Below are positions 1-10,056 of a DNA stretch of 64,000 bases, in pieces. The notes below the pieces were generated by a model, which saw nothing but the letters and a program-made list of their open reading frames with translations, was not told the DNA's origin and made no database searches. The position numbers and the translations under genes were made by a program. This stretch comes from Marisediminitalea aggregata. GTDB lineage: Bacteria; Pseudomonadota; Gammaproteobacteria; Enterobacterales; Alteromonadaceae. The stretch lies in the NCBI RefSeq assembly GCF_900129565.1, contig NZ_FQWD01000002.1, positions 678,439 through 742,438 of the forward strand, given 5' to 3'. How positions within the stretch are numbered: the stretch's first letter is position 1; each line of letters starts with the position of its first letter.

Positions 1-1
1 T

Positions 2-700
2 CTGGTGCCGCTTGGCAAGATGGTGGATATAGTGGCAGAAGTCATGGACACCTCGGACTTTTCAAAACGCATTGACTTAAAAGGTTATGATGCAATAGGC
101 AGGCTGGGTAATCACATCGACAGTTTATTTGCATTAGTCAAAGACCAAAAGGCGGAATTGGTTGAGCACAATAAGCAGCTTAGAAACATGAGCTATGCCG
201 ATCCACTTACCGGTATCGCCAACCGCCGTTATCTTGATCAGCATTTACAGACACTGGCCGAGAGTGATGAAACCACGCGTATGCCCCTGTCATTACTGCT
301 AATCGACGTCGATCACTTTAAGTCTTTCAACGACAATTATGGCCACAACCAAGGGGATAAAGCCTTGGTGGATGTCGCCACTATACTTCGTCAAAACACG
401 CATGCGGCCACTGATTTTGTGTGCCGGCTGGGTGGTGAAGAGTTTGTTATTGTGTTGCGAGATACAGAGTACGACGATGCACTGGCAGTAGCTGAAAACC
501 TGAGCGCGCAAATCGTCAGTGCCGGCATTTCGCATGTCATGTCGCCCTATCACGTACTTACGGTATCTATTGGTGTAGCAACTAAAGCACCAGGTGTATC
601 ATTGCACCAGGCAGAGCTGATAGATCAGGCCGATAAGGCGATGTATCTGGCCAAAGATGCAGGAAGAAACCGTGTTGAGGGTTATCTTTCGGATACGTAA
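2..700 (+). CDS. GGDEF diguanylate cyclase with HAMP remnant, 5' end cut by window
   Basis: The reading frame is open to the window edge, so the N-terminus, probably a membrane sensor, is missing. The visible 232 residues begin with the tail of a HAMP-like linker, then a short coiled coil, then a full GGDEF domain from about residue 63. The domain has the ADPLTGIANRR entry motif, the IDVDHFKSFND metal/GTP segment and an intact GGEEF active loop near residues 143-147. Family knowledge: such proteins make cyclic di-GMP from two GTP at the inner membrane. The arginine of the RxxD product-inhibition site is replaced (AATD), so feedback inhibition may be weak; this is inference. The next gene starts about 110 nt downstream on the same strand, and the gap shows no clear terminator. 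Confidence 0.9.
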   Translation: MVPLGKMVDIVAEVMDTSDFSKRIDLKGYDAIGRLGNHIDSLFALVKDQKAELVEHNKQLRNMSYADPLTGIANRRYLDQHLQTLAESDETTRMPLSLLLIDVDHFKSFNDNYGHNQGDKALVDVATILRQNTHAATDFVCRLGGEEFVIVLRDTEYDDALAVAENLSAQIVSAGISHVMSPYHVLTVSIGVATKAPGVSLHQAELIDQADKAMYLAKDAGRNRVEGYLSDT

Positions 701-808
701 ATGTTTTTTTATGCGAAAACCCTTTTTCTTCGGGCTTTAATCCGCGACAATGACCAAAGCGGCGTAACCATGTCTGAATGACGTGGGGGTTACAGGAGTT
801 TGTTTAGC

Positions 809-2323
809 GTGTACCGTTCACTTATTATTCTGGCGATGTCTATTGCTGTATCACTAGTGCCCTCGAGCGTACTCGCTGCCTCTCATCAACTTACTATTGT
901 ATATGCTGCTGAGCTCCCCCTGATAAAAAACGAACCGCACGGCAGTTATGCACAGTTAGCCACGCTATTGGAACAAACTCGCGAAACCGACCCCACTACG
1001 ACCTTTCTATTTGGCGGAGGTAGCCTGGCGCCCAGTATGCTGTCGTCTTTCGACCGCGGTGCCCACATCATTGATATCCTAAATACCCTGGAGCCCGACG
1101 CCATGGCAGTGGCGAAGCGCGAATTCAGTTACTATGAAGATGAGTTTTCTTTGCGCGCCTATGAAGCGGCTTTTCCTATGGTGCTGAGTAATGCCATCGA
1201 TCCGCTGACCGGGGCAAACATCGACGGCGCAGTCAGAAGAATTATCATTGAAAAGCCTGGCATCAAAGTAGGTGTTATGGCGCTAATCCATGACTCTGTT
1301 ATTGAAGAATATTTGTTACAGCGACTACAGATCACTCAACCCCGCAACGCCGTGCGAGAGCAGATAGCGCTGCTCAAGGCTGAAGGGGCCGATGTCGTCG
1401 TATTGATGATTTCTGACAAACACGACTTTGTACACGATCTGTTAGAACAAGGCAGCGTAGATGTCGTGTTGCGAACCGATCCTCACTATACCCTTTCCAG
1501 CGATAATCAACACAGCAGTGAACACCCGGGTTACGTCTTTATCACCTCACCCGGTACCTCGGCTGTTGTCACCATTAGCTGGCAGGGCTCTGACACCGCA
1601 AAACAGGTCGCTGTAGACACAATAGCGCTAAATCAACTGCAGGCCGACAAAGTAGTAGACACGCAAATAAATGCATATGACGACCGAATTAGTGCGCTGC
1701 TCGGAGAAGAAATCGCCACACTGGCAACCAGCATGAATACGCAGCGTTACGATGTCAGAACCAGTGAAAATGGGTTTGGCAATTTGGTCAGCGACGCGTT
1801 GCGCAGCGCAAGTCATACCGATGTAGCACTGATAAATGGTGGCGCAATTCGAGGCGAGCGAACCTATAGCCCTGGTTACGTTCTCACCCGGGAAGATATC
1901 TCCACAGAATTACCGTTTCGCAGCCGTATCACCGTACTACGCCTGGCTGGTCGGCATATCAAAGCCGCACTGGAAAATGGATTAAGTCAGGTAGAACAGG
2001 TCGCGGGCCGTTTTCCTCACGTCTCTGGTATTTCGATGAACGTTGATTTAAACGCCCCGGTGGGTGAGCGTGTTAAACAGGTCATGGTAAACGGACAACC
2101 GCTGGAGGAAGCCCGCATATACAGCATGGCAACTTCTGACTTCCTGGCCGGCGGTGGCGATGGCTACGACGCATTGACACTTGGTACAGAAGTACCGTTT
2201 AGCCAGCAGGTTACGCCGCTGATTGCCGATATTGTGATCAGTGTACTGAGACGTCAACAAACCATTTCAGCCAGAAAGTCAGGCAGAATTAACTACATGC
2301 CCTCGATTGGAAGGAACGATTAA
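809..2323 (+). CDS. Secreted 5'-nucleotidase-like protein with degenerate metallophosphatase domain
   Basis: The protein has a signal peptide (hydrophobic run to SVLAAS), an N-terminal domain aligning with UshA-type metallophosphatases and a C-terminal 5'-nucleotidase domain. The C-terminal domain keeps the family signatures NGGAIRGE and SDFLAGGGDGY, which bind the nucleotide in known enzymes. The N-terminal domain has lost the metal ligands: the usual TNDxH is AAELP, GDS is GGS, GNHE is AKRE and GGHTH is RTDPH. It is therefore probably not a hydrolase and may be a periplasmic nucleotide sensor (inference). I place the start at GTG 809, 10 nt after AGGAG; an in-frame TTG at 800 is only 1 nt from that site. 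The stop overlaps the next ATG by one base (TAATG), which suggests translational coupling to the cyclase that follows. Confidence 0.85.
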   Translation: MYRSLIILAMSIAVSLVPSSVLAASHQLTIVYAAELPLIKNEPHGSYAQLATLLEQTRETDPTTTFLFGGGSLAPSMLSSFDRGAHIIDILNTLEPDAMAVAKREFSYYEDEFSLRAYEAAFPMVLSNAIDPLTGANIDGAVRRIIIEKPGIKVGVMALIHDSVIEEYLLQRLQITQPRNAVREQIALLKAEGADVVVLMISDKHDFVHDLLEQGSVDVVLRTDPHYTLSSDNQHSSEHPGYVFITSPGTSAVVTISWQGSDTAKQVAVDTIALNQLQADKVVDTQINAYDDRISALLGEEIATLATSMNTQRYDVRTSENGFGNLVSDALRSASHTDVALINGGAIRGERTYSPGYVLTREDISTELPFRSRITVLRLAGRHIKAALENGLSQVEQVAGRFPHVSGISMNVDLNAPVGERVKQVMVNGQPLEEARIYSMATSDFLAGGGDGYDALTLGTEVPFSQQVTPLIADIVISVLRRQQTISARKSGRINYMPSIGRND

Positions 2324-3999
2324 TGAAAAAACAATCGCCTTTACAATCTGTCACTGCCGATAGCCATCAAAAGCGGCTTTACTCTTTAACCGGTATCATC
2401 AATATTGGTTTGGTTACTCTGATCCTGTCGATCTTTGTGCTTGCCGTTACCACCTATTCGAAGCTTAAGTCGTTTGAAGAATCGTTGATTTTGATGACCG
2501 ATGAATCACTACCAACCGTCGTCCACTCTGGTGAATTGTATTCACAAATGAGTTTACTTATGAGTGTGACTGAGCGGTTGTCAGGCGCAAATTCTGATGC
2601 GATGCGCCGCATTGCCTACAATGCAATTAATCAACAACTGGCGTCTTTGGACGATGTGGCAATGGATCGCAGCGACAACGCTTATATGCTTGCACAACTG
2701 CGCTCTATTCGACGGGAACTGGCAGACTTAAATTCACTGGTAGAACAAAAACTCACGGTCAACACGCTGCTAAACACGCAGCAAGACAAATTGTTTACGC
2801 TACACAGCAATATTACGGATACGGCAACAGCGACGGTCACTAATTTGGCCAACCAACCCTGGTATCTGGCGTTTTCCAATGTTGTTGCCCGTGCATCCGA
2901 GGTGCTGACAACAGATCAATTAAGCTTAATACGTCAGCAGCAACGAACACTCAGCGCCCTGCTCGACAAACTCGATTCGCTGTCACAGGCCCAGCGCACA
3001 AGCAAAATACAAGGCGCGTCAGCCATCAGTACGCAATTGCGCAGAATGATCCTGGATGACAAAGCCGGTCTTATTGCCCTTCGACAGTCACAGTTGAAAA
3101 TTGTAGGACGGGTGCGTGGACGAGGCAATTTTGTACGTAATCTCATATCAGATTACGCCCGTTTGAATGAGTTTGAATCTCACCAGTTGAATGAGTCCGT
3201 TCTGGAACGCGCTTACGATACCTCACGGCTGGTCACACAGCAGATTCAGCATATCAGTATCATATTTGTTTTTGTGTTTCTTGCGTACGTTGCTTTCGTA
3301 TTGTTTATTCACCATGCGGTTGTACGCAGACTCAAGAAACTGCGCAATCAGGTGCAACAGCGCGCAGCCGGTGACAGCCGGGAAATTAAGATGAGCGGCA
3401 AGGATGAGATGACCGAGCTAGCCCATAGTTTTGAACAGTTTGCGTCTACCATAGAAACCCAAAAAGCCACGCTGGAAGAACTGAGTCTGCGGGATGCCCT
3501 GACCGGAATTGCAAACCGCCGAGCTCTCGACGAGCGCTATCTGCAGGAGATTCATGTGGCTTCGCGCCAACGCTGGCCACTTAGCGTTATGCTTTTGGAT
3601 GTCGATTTCTTCAAACAATACAATGACAACTACGGGCATGGTCAGGGTGACGAATGCTTAAAACAAGTCGCGCAATTGCTGAAATCCACCCTGCCCCGTA
3701 AGACGGATTTACTGGCCCGTTACGGGGGTGAAGAATTTGCCATCCTACTTCCTGACACCGATCAGGCCGGCGCAATACGGGTAGCAGAGGCTATTTTAAA
3801 TGCCTTCAAAGAAGCCCAAATCCCACATGATTTCAGTGGCGTAGCCGACCATATTACGATCAGTATTGGTATATCAGTAAGTAAGGATGTGTTAGGCGAT
3901 CACACGATACCGTCATTCGATGAAGCGGATAAATCCCTCTACACTGCAAAGCGTCAGGGGCGAAACAAGTGGGTGATGTATGACGAGAGCATCGTTTAA
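2323..3999 (+). CDS. Membrane diguanylate cyclase: periplasmic sensor, HAMP, GGDEF
   Basis: 558 residues. A transmembrane helix at about 23-45 and another at about 305-327 enclose a roughly 260-residue, mostly helical periplasmic region of the TorS/four-helix type. A HAMP domain and short coiled coil follow, then a GGDEF domain from about residue 390. The domain has RDALTGIANRR, LDVDFFKQYND and an intact GGEEF loop. An RKTD sequence sits five residues before the loop and matches the RxxD inhibitory site, so this cyclase should be product-inhibited. Family knowledge: it synthesises cyclic di-GMP. It is coupled by one-base overlap to the degenerate 5'-nucleotidase, which may supply its periplasmic signal (inference). 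It converges on lysC with a 73-nt gap. Confidence 0.93.
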   Translation: MKKQSPLQSVTADSHQKRLYSLTGIINIGLVTLILSIFVLAVTTYSKLKSFEESLILMTDESLPTVVHSGELYSQMSLLMSVTERLSGANSDAMRRIAYNAINQQLASLDDVAMDRSDNAYMLAQLRSIRRELADLNSLVEQKLTVNTLLNTQQDKLFTLHSNITDTATATVTNLANQPWYLAFSNVVARASEVLTTDQLSLIRQQQRTLSALLDKLDSLSQAQRTSKIQGASAISTQLRRMILDDKAGLIALRQSQLKIVGRVRGRGNFVRNLISDYARLNEFESHQLNESVLERAYDTSRLVTQQIQHISIIFVFVFLAYVAFVLFIHHAVVRRLKKLRNQVQQRAAGDSREIKMSGKDEMTELAHSFEQFASTIETQKATLEELSLRDALTGIANRRALDERYLQEIHVASRQRWPLSVMLLDVDFFKQYNDNYGHGQGDECLKQVAQLLKSTLPRKTDLLARYGGEEFAILLPDTDQAGAIRVAEAILNAFKEAQIPHDFSGVADHITISIGISVSKDVLGDHTIPSFDEADKSLYTAKRQGRNKWVMYDESIV

Positions 4000-4072
4000 G
4001 CCAATGCTCTCATCAGGTATGAACTAAGCAGAACCGACACGCCGTATACGGTTCGTACTTATATGCTTTACA

Positions 4073-5422
4073 CTACTCGAATAACTCGCTGTGCAGTACT
4101 TTCACAATTTCAGTACTGTCAGATTCGTTCACCAGGAACGAAATGTTATGCGGGTTAGCACCGAAGCAAATCATTCGCAGGTTGTAATCGGAAACCGCTG
4201 CAAAGATTCGGCTCGATACGCCTTTACCCGTTTGCATGTGGTTTCCCACCACCGTCACCAAATCAAAGCCATGCTCAACCTTAACGTCACAGATGGTTTC
4301 CAGTTCAGCAATGGTTTCCCGATTCAGTCGCTGCGCGACAGAATTAGCCGGGTTATCCAGTGTAAATGACACAGAGATTTCAGAGGTCGTAACCAAATCC
4401 ACGCTTAGTTTGTGTTTGGCAATGATAGCAAAGACCTGTTGCAGGAAGCCTTGCGCGTACATCATTTTCGGTGTTTTTACCGTGACCATAACCTGCTCTT
4501 TACGACGCGTAATGGCGCGGAATGACGGCTCGTGCTCGCAGTCACGAACAATCCAGGTACCGCCTTTTTCAGGCTCTTTACTGGAACCGACAAACACTTT
4601 GATGTCCTTACGCACTGCAGGCTCCATGGTTGCCGGGTGAAGCACCTTGGCACCAAAGGTCGCCATTTCAGCCGCTTCTTCAAAGCTCAGCTCTGGCAAT
4701 GGGTGTGCTGCTGGCGTAATACGTGGATCAGTTGTGTATACACCGGTCACATCCGTCCAGATTTCACATACATCTGCCTCCAGGCCTTCGGCCAGCAAAG
4801 CGGCGGTAAAATCGGAGCCACCTCGTCCAAGCGTGGTAGTTCGGCCTTCTTCATCGGCACCGACGAACCCCTGTGTAACTACGATGGCATTGGCAATTTC
4901 AGGTTTTAACAGCTTTTGAGCGTTTTCTGCGATGGCGTCAATTTGCGGTGCCGCTTCACCAAATTCGCTGTCTGTGCGCAGTACTTTTCTCACGTCAAAG
5001 TTCAGTGTTTGCACATTTTGTTCAGCCAGAACAGCTGAAAACATCAGTGAAGACATGCGCTCACCCATCGACAGCAACTGGTCTTTTAAGTCGTTGCGGT
5101 GCAGGATTTCTTCATGGCTTGCCAAACTGCGCAATTCATCAAGCAGCTCGTTTAATTTAGGCTCAATGTTCGCTTTGTCTTTCAGGGCATTTAAGATAGC
5201 CAGTTCAATATCAATAATCGACTGAACGGTGTCATTGATTTGTTCCTGGGTCATCGGGGTGTGGGCCAGACTAACCAGATAATTTGTTACGCCAGCCGCG
5301 GCACTGACAACAACAATACGGGTTGCAGGGTTACCCGCAACAATTTTGGCACAATTTTGCATGGCCGCATAATTGGCCACACTGGTGCCGCCAAATTTTG
5401 CAATGGTTAACGCGTTGCTCAC
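4073..5422 (-). CDS. lysC: Lysine-sensitive aspartokinase III
   Basis: Phosphorylates aspartate to 4-phosphoaspartate, the first step of the lysine/threonine/methionine pathway, in the cytosol. The N-terminal amino-acid kinase domain opens with KFGGTSV at about residue 9 and includes the TLGRGGSDF motif. Two C-terminal ACT domains form the lysine-binding regulatory part. I set the start at GTG 5422 (GGAG, 6-nt spacer), giving 449 residues, the same length as E. coli LysC. A longer frame reaches 5506 but would overlap the upstream gene. No lysine riboswitch fits in the 34 nt upstream, so control is probably by ACT-domain feedback and from the preceding DUF192 gene. The absence of a homoserine dehydrogenase domain excludes the ThrA/MetL bifunctional enzymes. 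Confidence 0.95.
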   Translation of the reverse strand: MSNALTIAKFGGTSVANYAAMQNCAKIVAGNPATRIVVVSAAAGVTNYLVSLAHTPMTQEQINDTVQSIIDIELAILNALKDKANIEPKLNELLDELRSLASHEEILHRNDLKDQLLSMGERMSSLMFSAVLAEQNVQTLNFDVRKVLRTDSEFGEAAPQIDAIAENAQKLLKPEIANAIVVTQGFVGADEEGRTTTLGRGGSDFTAALLAEGLEADVCEIWTDVTGVYTTDPRITPAAHPLPELSFEEAAEMATFGAKVLHPATMEPAVRKDIKVFVGSSKEPEKGGTWIVRDCEHEPSFRAITRRKEQVMVTVKTPKMMYAQGFLQQVFAIIAKHKLSVDLVTTSEISVSFTLDNPANSVAQRLNRETIAELETICDVKVEHGFDLVTVVGNHMQTGKGVSSRIFAAVSDYNLRMICFGANPHNISFLVNESDSTEIVKVLHSELFE

Positions 5423-5456
5423 GGTGTTCTCCGTTATTACGCTGAGAGTTCTCAGT

Positions 5457-5909
5457 TTAAGGATTGAAAACCAGTTGGTCACCAACACGTATCTCGTGCT
5501 GTGCAAACCAACCTTGGTTCATTTCTAGCGCATACTTCACCACGCCTGATGCACCAACCGACGTAAGATCGTGTGGGTGCAGCGCTTTGATATCAGTGAT
5601 CACGCCGTTTCTGTCGATAAATGCCACATCCAGTGGTATGAAAGTATTCTTCATCCACATGCTTGCTTGTTTTTCTGGTTCAAATCGAAATAGCATCCCG
5701 CAATCCTCGCACAAAGATTTGCGAAACATCAAGCCTCTGGCCCGCTGCTCAAATTGCTGTGCATATTCAAGTTCAAGCTTTATATCATTAATTTGTATTC
5801 GCACCGAATCAAATTCGACATCAGATGATGCCTGAGCCGAAAGCCACACCAGCGCGCTAAACAGCACACTTAATATCAGGCCAGTTTGTAGTCGGTTGCG
5901 AGTACGCAT
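5457..5909 (-). CDS. DUF192 family exported protein
   Basis: About 150 residues with an N-terminal signal sequence (hydrophobic run ending LSAQASSD), followed by one DUF192 domain. The domain shows the RARGLMFRKSL segment, two cysteines (CEDC), MWMKNTFIPLDVAFID and a C-terminal VGDQLVF. The family is widespread and its biochemical function is unknown to me. I chose ATG 5909 because AAGGA lies 6 nt before it; an ATG eight codons upstream has no ribosome site. It lies 34 nt upstream of lysC on the same strand, so the two are probably cotranscribed. It follows the acnB terminator by only 24 nt, which leaves little room for its own promoter. Confidence 0.85.
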   Translation of the reverse strand: MRTRNRLQTGLILSVLFSALVWLSAQASSDVEFDSVRIQINDIKLELEYAQQFEQRARGLMFRKSLCEDCGMLFRFEPEKQASMWMKNTFIPLDVAFIDRNGVITDIKALHPHDLTSVGASGVVKYALEMNQGWFAQHEIRVGDQLVFNP

Positions 5910-5933
5910 GATGATTCCTTGTTGTTTAAGCAT

Positions 5934-5963
5934 AAAAAAAGCCGGGCCCTTACGGTGCCCGGC
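5934..5963 (-). terminator. Rho-independent terminator of acnB
   Basis: Seven-base GC-rich arms (GCCGGGC / GCCCGGC at 5941-5947 and 5957-5963) are followed on the minus strand by a run of seven T at 5940-5934. It sits 20 nt after the acnB stop. Confidence 0.9.
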
Positions 5964-5983
5964 TTGCTAGTTTATATGCTAAC

Positions 5984-8596
5984 TCAGGCAACATTCAACG
6001 TTGGAATGATCTTAGCCTTCGCATCTTCTTCCGCTTTCTTGAAGCTGTCCATCTTGTCGAAGTTCAGGTAGCGGTATACATCGGCTGCCATTGAGTCGAT
6101 CTTACCTGCATATTCCATGTACTCCTCAGCCGTTGGCAAACGTCCAACGATTGCACCAACTGCTGCAAGTTCTGCAGAAGTCAGATATACGTTAGCGCCA
6201 TCACCTAAACGGTTAGGGAAGTTACGGGTAGAAGTAGACAGTACCGTAGCACCGGCTTCCACACGCGCCTGGTTACCCATACACAGTGAACAGCCAGGCA
6301 TTTCAGTGCGCACACCCACACGGCCGTAGATGTTGTAGTAACCTTCTTCCATCAACTGGGCTTTATCCATCTTAGTCGGAGGAGAAATCCACAGGCGGGT
6401 TGGCAGCGTCTTGCCGTAGTTATCAAGCAGTTTACCTGCTGCACGGAAGTGACCAATGTTAGTCATACAAGAACCAATGAAGACTTCGTCTACTTTGTCA
6501 CCTGCCACGTCAGACAGCGTTTTCGCGTCGTCTGGATCGTTTGGACAGCATACAATTGGCTCTTTGATTTCTGACAAGTCAATTTCAATGACTTCTGCGT
6601 ATTCAGCATCGGCATCAGCACGCATCAGTGTTGGGTTAGCCAGCCACTCTTCCATCTTACGTGCACGACGCTCAAGGGTACGAGGATCGCCGTAACCTTC
6701 GTTGATCATCCAGCGCAACATAGTGATGTTAGAACGCAGGTACTCTGCAATAGACTCTTCAGACAGGTTGATGGTACAACCTGCTGCAGAACGCTCTGCA
6801 GACGCATCAGACAGTTCGAACGCTTGCTCAACCGTTAAGTCTTCCAGACCTTCGATCTCAAGGATACGACCAGAGAAGGCGTTGATCTTACCTTTCTTCT
6901 CAACCGTCAGCAGGCCTTGCTTGATACCGTACAGCGGAATCGCGTGTACCAGATCACGCAGAGTGATACCAGGCTGACGCTCGCCTTTGAAGCGAACCAG
7001 AATTGACTCAGGCATATCCAGTGGCATTACGCCAGTAGCGGCAGCAAACGCAACCAGACCAGAACCGGCCGGGAATGAAATACCCAGAGGGAAACGGGTG
7101 TGTGAGTCGCCACCGGTACCTACGGTGTCAGGCAACAACATACGGTTCAACCAGCTGTGGATGATACCATCACCAGGGCGCAGAGACACACCGCCGCGGT
7201 TCATGATGAAGTCAGGCAGCGTGTGCTGAGTATCGATATCAACCGGCTTAGGATACGCCGCAGTGTGACAGAATGACTGCATGGTCAGGTCGGCAGAGAA
7301 ACCAAGACACGCCAAGTCTTTCAGTTCGTCACGGGTCATAGGACCGGTGGTGTCCTGAGAACCAACCGTTGTCATTTTCGGCTCGCAATAGGTGCCAGGG
7401 CGGATACCATCAACGCCACACGCTTTACCTACCATTTTCTGAGCCAGTGTAAATCCTTTACCTGTATCCGCAGGTTGTTCCGGCTTACGGAACAGGTCAG
7501 AGGCGCCAAGACCCAGTGTTTCACGCGCTCTTTCAGTCAGACCACGACCGATAATCAGGTTGATACGACCACCAGCGCGGACCTCGTCCAGGATAACCTT
7601 GGACTTATAGTCGTACTCAGCCAGTACTTCACCAGTTTCGTGGTTTGTGATTTTGCCTTCGAACGGATAGATGTCGATAACATCACCCATGTTCATTTTT
7701 TCAACGTCAGCTTCAAACACTAACGCACCCGCATCTTCCATGGTATTGAAGAAAATTGGCGCAACTTTAGAACCAATACATACACCGCCACCGCGCTTGT
7801 TAGGTACGCCTGGCAGATCTTCACCGAAGAACCACAGCACAGAGTTAGTTGCTGATTTACGTGAAGAACCGGTACCGACTACGTCACCCACGAACGCAAC
7901 CGGATAGCCTTTCGACTTGATCTCTTCGATTTGCTTCATTGGGCCTTTCACGCCATGCTCTTCCGGCTCAAGACCGTCACGAGTCATTTTATAGGCTGCC
8001 AGAGCATGCAGAGGGATATCAGGACGTGACCAGGCATCAGGCGCAGGTGACAGGTCATCAGTGTTTGTTTCACCGGTTACTTTGAACACGGTGTAAGTCA
8101 TCTTGTCAGCCATTTGCGGACGTGAAGTGAACCACTCACCTTCTGCCCATGACTGGATAACTTCTGTTGCGAACGCATTGCCTGCTTTGTGCTTTTCTTC
8201 AACATCATGATACGCATCGAACATCAGCAATGTGTGCTTCAGTTCTTTGGCCGCCAGTGCAGCCAATTCGGCATCGTCCAGCAATTCAACCAACGTCGCG
8301 ATGTTGTAACCACCGTGCATATTGCCCAGTAATTCAACCGCTTTTTCTTTGCTGATTAGGTCACAGCTTACTTCGCCTTTAACGATTGCACTCAGGAAAC
8401 CAGCCTTAACGTAGGCCGCTTCATCAACACCAGGAGGCACGCGGTCAGAGATCAGCTCTAACAGGAATGCTTCTTCTCCTGCAGGCGGGTTCTTCAGTAA
8501 CTCTACCAATCCGGCCACTTGTTCCGCATTCAGCGGTTTTGGTGGGATTCCTTCAGCAGCACGCTCATCTACGTGTTTGCGATATTCTTCTAACAC
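5984..8596 (-). CDS. acnB: Aconitate hydratase B
   Basis: Interconverts citrate and isocitrate in the TCA cycle and probably also 2-methylaconitate, as known for bacterial AcnB. The 870 residues match the family length (E. coli 865). The AcnB-type order is visible: an N-terminal helical HEAT-like domain, then the swivel domain ([16 protein letters not shown]), then the catalytic domains. Iron-sulfur ligand cysteines are seen in CMTNIGH and in GCSLCMGN near the C-terminus. The GTG start at 8596 has GAGG 8 nt upstream. A -10 TATAAT lies about 70 nt upstream and a strong terminator follows, so it is probably monocistronic. Confidence 0.98.
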   Translation of the reverse strand: MLEEYRKHVDERAAEGIPPKPLNAEQVAGLVELLKNPPAGEEAFLLELISDRVPPGVDEAAYVKAGFLSAIVKGEVSCDLISKEKAVELLGNMHGGYNIATLVELLDDAELAALAAKELKHTLLMFDAYHDVEEKHKAGNAFATEVIQSWAEGEWFTSRPQMADKMTYTVFKVTGETNTDDLSPAPDAWSRPDIPLHALAAYKMTRDGLEPEEHGVKGPMKQIEEIKSKGYPVAFVGDVVGTGSSRKSATNSVLWFFGEDLPGVPNKRGGGVCIGSKVAPIFFNTMEDAGALVFEADVEKMNMGDVIDIYPFEGKITNHETGEVLAEYDYKSKVILDEVRAGGRINLIIGRGLTERARETLGLGASDLFRKPEQPADTGKGFTLAQKMVGKACGVDGIRPGTYCEPKMTTVGSQDTTGPMTRDELKDLACLGFSADLTMQSFCHTAAYPKPVDIDTQHTLPDFIMNRGGVSLRPGDGIIHSWLNRMLLPDTVGTGGDSHTRFPLGISFPAGSGLVAFAAATGVMPLDMPESILVRFKGERQPGITLRDLVHAIPLYGIKQGLLTVEKKGKINAFSGRILEIEGLEDLTVEQAFELSDASAERSAAGCTINLSEESIAEYLRSNITMLRWMINEGYGDPRTLERRARKMEEWLANPTLMRADADAEYAEVIEIDLSEIKEPIVCCPNDPDDAKTLSDVAGDKVDEVFIGSCMTNIGHFRAAGKLLDNYGKTLPTRLWISPPTKMDKAQLMEEGYYNIYGRVGVRTEMPGCSLCMGNQARVEAGATVLSTSTRNFPNRLGDGANVYLTSAELAAVGAIVGRLPTAEEYMEYAGKIDSMAADVYRYLNFDKMDSFKKAEEDAKAKIIPTLNVA

Positions 8597-8667
8597 GATG
8601 TTTTCCTCATGGTTATTCCTGCCTGATTTGACGGTCGACGGCAGGAAGTGACTATAAAAGCGCCAGA

Positions 8668-8696
8668 ATTATAGCGGTTTGTATTTCAAAATTGAA
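8668..8696 (-). promoter_or_regulatory. acnB: Candidate sigma-70 promoter for acnB
   Basis: A perfect TATAAT at 8673-8668 (read on minus) has TTCAAT 17 nt upstream at 8696-8691. The -35 matches consensus only at three positions, so the call rests on the -10 and its placement 72 nt before the start codon. Confidence 0.5.
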
Positions 8697-8781
8697 TTCC
8701 AATGCGCTGACGCCCGTTTATAACGGTTATTCAGGCAGACTATTCATTTTACTGAGTAGCGCTTATACGCCAGATGCTTTA

Positions 8782-9951
8782 TCAGCGTAAGCTGTGTTCT
8801 GGCACATTCTTCGGACGCAATGGCGAAAAACGCATAATGCGAGCTCTCTCTCCATCGGTCAGAACATAAATAGCGCCATCCCGGCCTACAATTACGTCGC
8901 GCAATCGTTCATTTATGGTAGCAAAAATTTGCACTGCCGACATGCGATTTTGGTCTAATGAGACAGCATAGAGCGCTTTATTTTTAAGGCTTGTCACCAA
9001 CAGGTGATTTTGCAATTCCGGAAACACATCGTTGTGGTAGATCGTCATCCCTGATGGGGCTATCGAAGGTGTCCAGTTCAACATTGGACCCTGCATGCCT
9101 TCGTATTGCGTAAACGGCGAAATACGCGCTCCGGAATAATCGCGCCCCAAGGTAACTACTGGCCAGCCGTAGTTTTGGCCAGCCTGAACCAGGTTAATTT
9201 CATCACCGCCATCAGGGCCGTGCTCGTGCAGCCAGATATCCCGGCTTTTGGGGTCCTGTATAAGCCCTTGCGGATTGCGATGTCCCAACGTGTAAATGTA
9301 TTGTTCCGCTTCTGAATCACCGCCTGCATACGGGTTGTCAGCTACGGATTTACCCTCTGTAGTAAAACGCAACACCTTACCTAAAAAGCTGTCTTTGCGT
9401 TGTGCTTGTTCACGATAATCAAACCCATCACCACTGGTCATTAACCAGGTATCGTCCGGCAATTGCAGGAGGCGGCCGCCATAGTGAACCGGTGTGTCTT
9501 TTGGAGTAGACACCTTGAAAATATCCTTCACGACAGGTGTTTTGGTATCTAACACAGTCGTACCGAAAGTAAGGTAGTTTTCGCCTGCGGAACCACTGGC
9601 GTAGCTGAGGTATACCCGTCGCGACTCGGTAAAATCACGAGCCAGTTCAATATCCAGTAGTCCACCTTGCCCAGCCACATACAGTTGTTCGAATTGCAGC
9701 GGTATTTCCTGACGCTGTCCGGCGTGATCATACTCGATAATGACGCCACTGCGCTCCGTGATCAGCCACCCTCCTAACGGGTTTTCAACCGCCGCCCATG
9801 GGTAGTCTAAATAGCCGGCTATCTGGGTTTGGTGATAATTTCCAGTCAATGCCGGCGCCTCGGCTGAGGCACCAAGTGCCAGCGGAGACGTACACCCTAA
9901 AAGACAACCTATCAGCCAGCGCTGCCAGCCTCTCGAGAAACCTGAATTCAT
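8782..9951 (-). CDS. PQQ-dependent sugar dehydrogenase (YliI/sorbosone dehydrogenase-type beta-propeller)
   Basis: Secreted protein of the soluble aldose sugar dehydrogenase family; known members are six-bladed propellers that oxidise sugars using PQQ and calcium in the periplasm. The family signatures GHRNPQGL and HEHGPDGGDEIN are intact, the second carrying active-site residues. I place the start at ATG 9951 because it begins a signal peptide directly (basic GWQR, then a hydrophobic stretch with LLGC just before TSPLALGASA); the frame runs up to 10008 but the extra residues do not look like an export signal. The ribosome site is weak, so the start is uncertain. The LLGC could be a poor lipobox. 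It is divergent from the small membrane-protein gene at 10057. The substrate cannot be read from the sequence. Confidence 0.85.
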   Translation of the reverse strand: MNSGFSRGWQRWLIGCLLGCTSPLALGASAEAPALTGNYHQTQIAGYLDYPWAAVENPLGGWLITERSGVIIEYDHAGQRQEIPLQFEQLYVAGQGGLLDIELARDFTESRRVYLSYASGSAGENYLTFGTTVLDTKTPVVKDIFKVSTPKDTPVHYGGRLLQLPDDTWLMTSGDGFDYREQAQRKDSFLGKVLRFTTEGKSVADNPYAGGDSEAEQYIYTLGHRNPQGLIQDPKSRDIWLHEHGPDGGDEINLVQAGQNYGWPVVTLGRDYSGARISPFTQYEGMQGPMLNWTPSIAPSGMTIYHNDVFPELQNHLLVTSLKNKALYAVSLDQNRMSAVQIFATINERLRDVIVGRDGAIYVLTDGERARIMRFSPLRPKNVPEHSLR

Positions 9952-10056
9952 GCCCAAATAATGATCTACAACTTGTATTGCGCAGCTTACCATGAAATTA
10001 TTGACCACCGCTAAATACCTTAGTCTTACCCTTCAGATTAACCAGAGAAGCAGTGA

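Noticed and set aside
4236..4640. Long open frames on the strand opposite lysC and other real genes
   Set aside because: They are antisense to conserved coding regions and lack ribosome sites and recognisable domains.
5423..5456. Lysine riboswitch upstream of lysC
   Set aside because: Only 34 nt separate lysC from the upstream gene, too little for an L-box, and none is visible before the DUF192 gene either.
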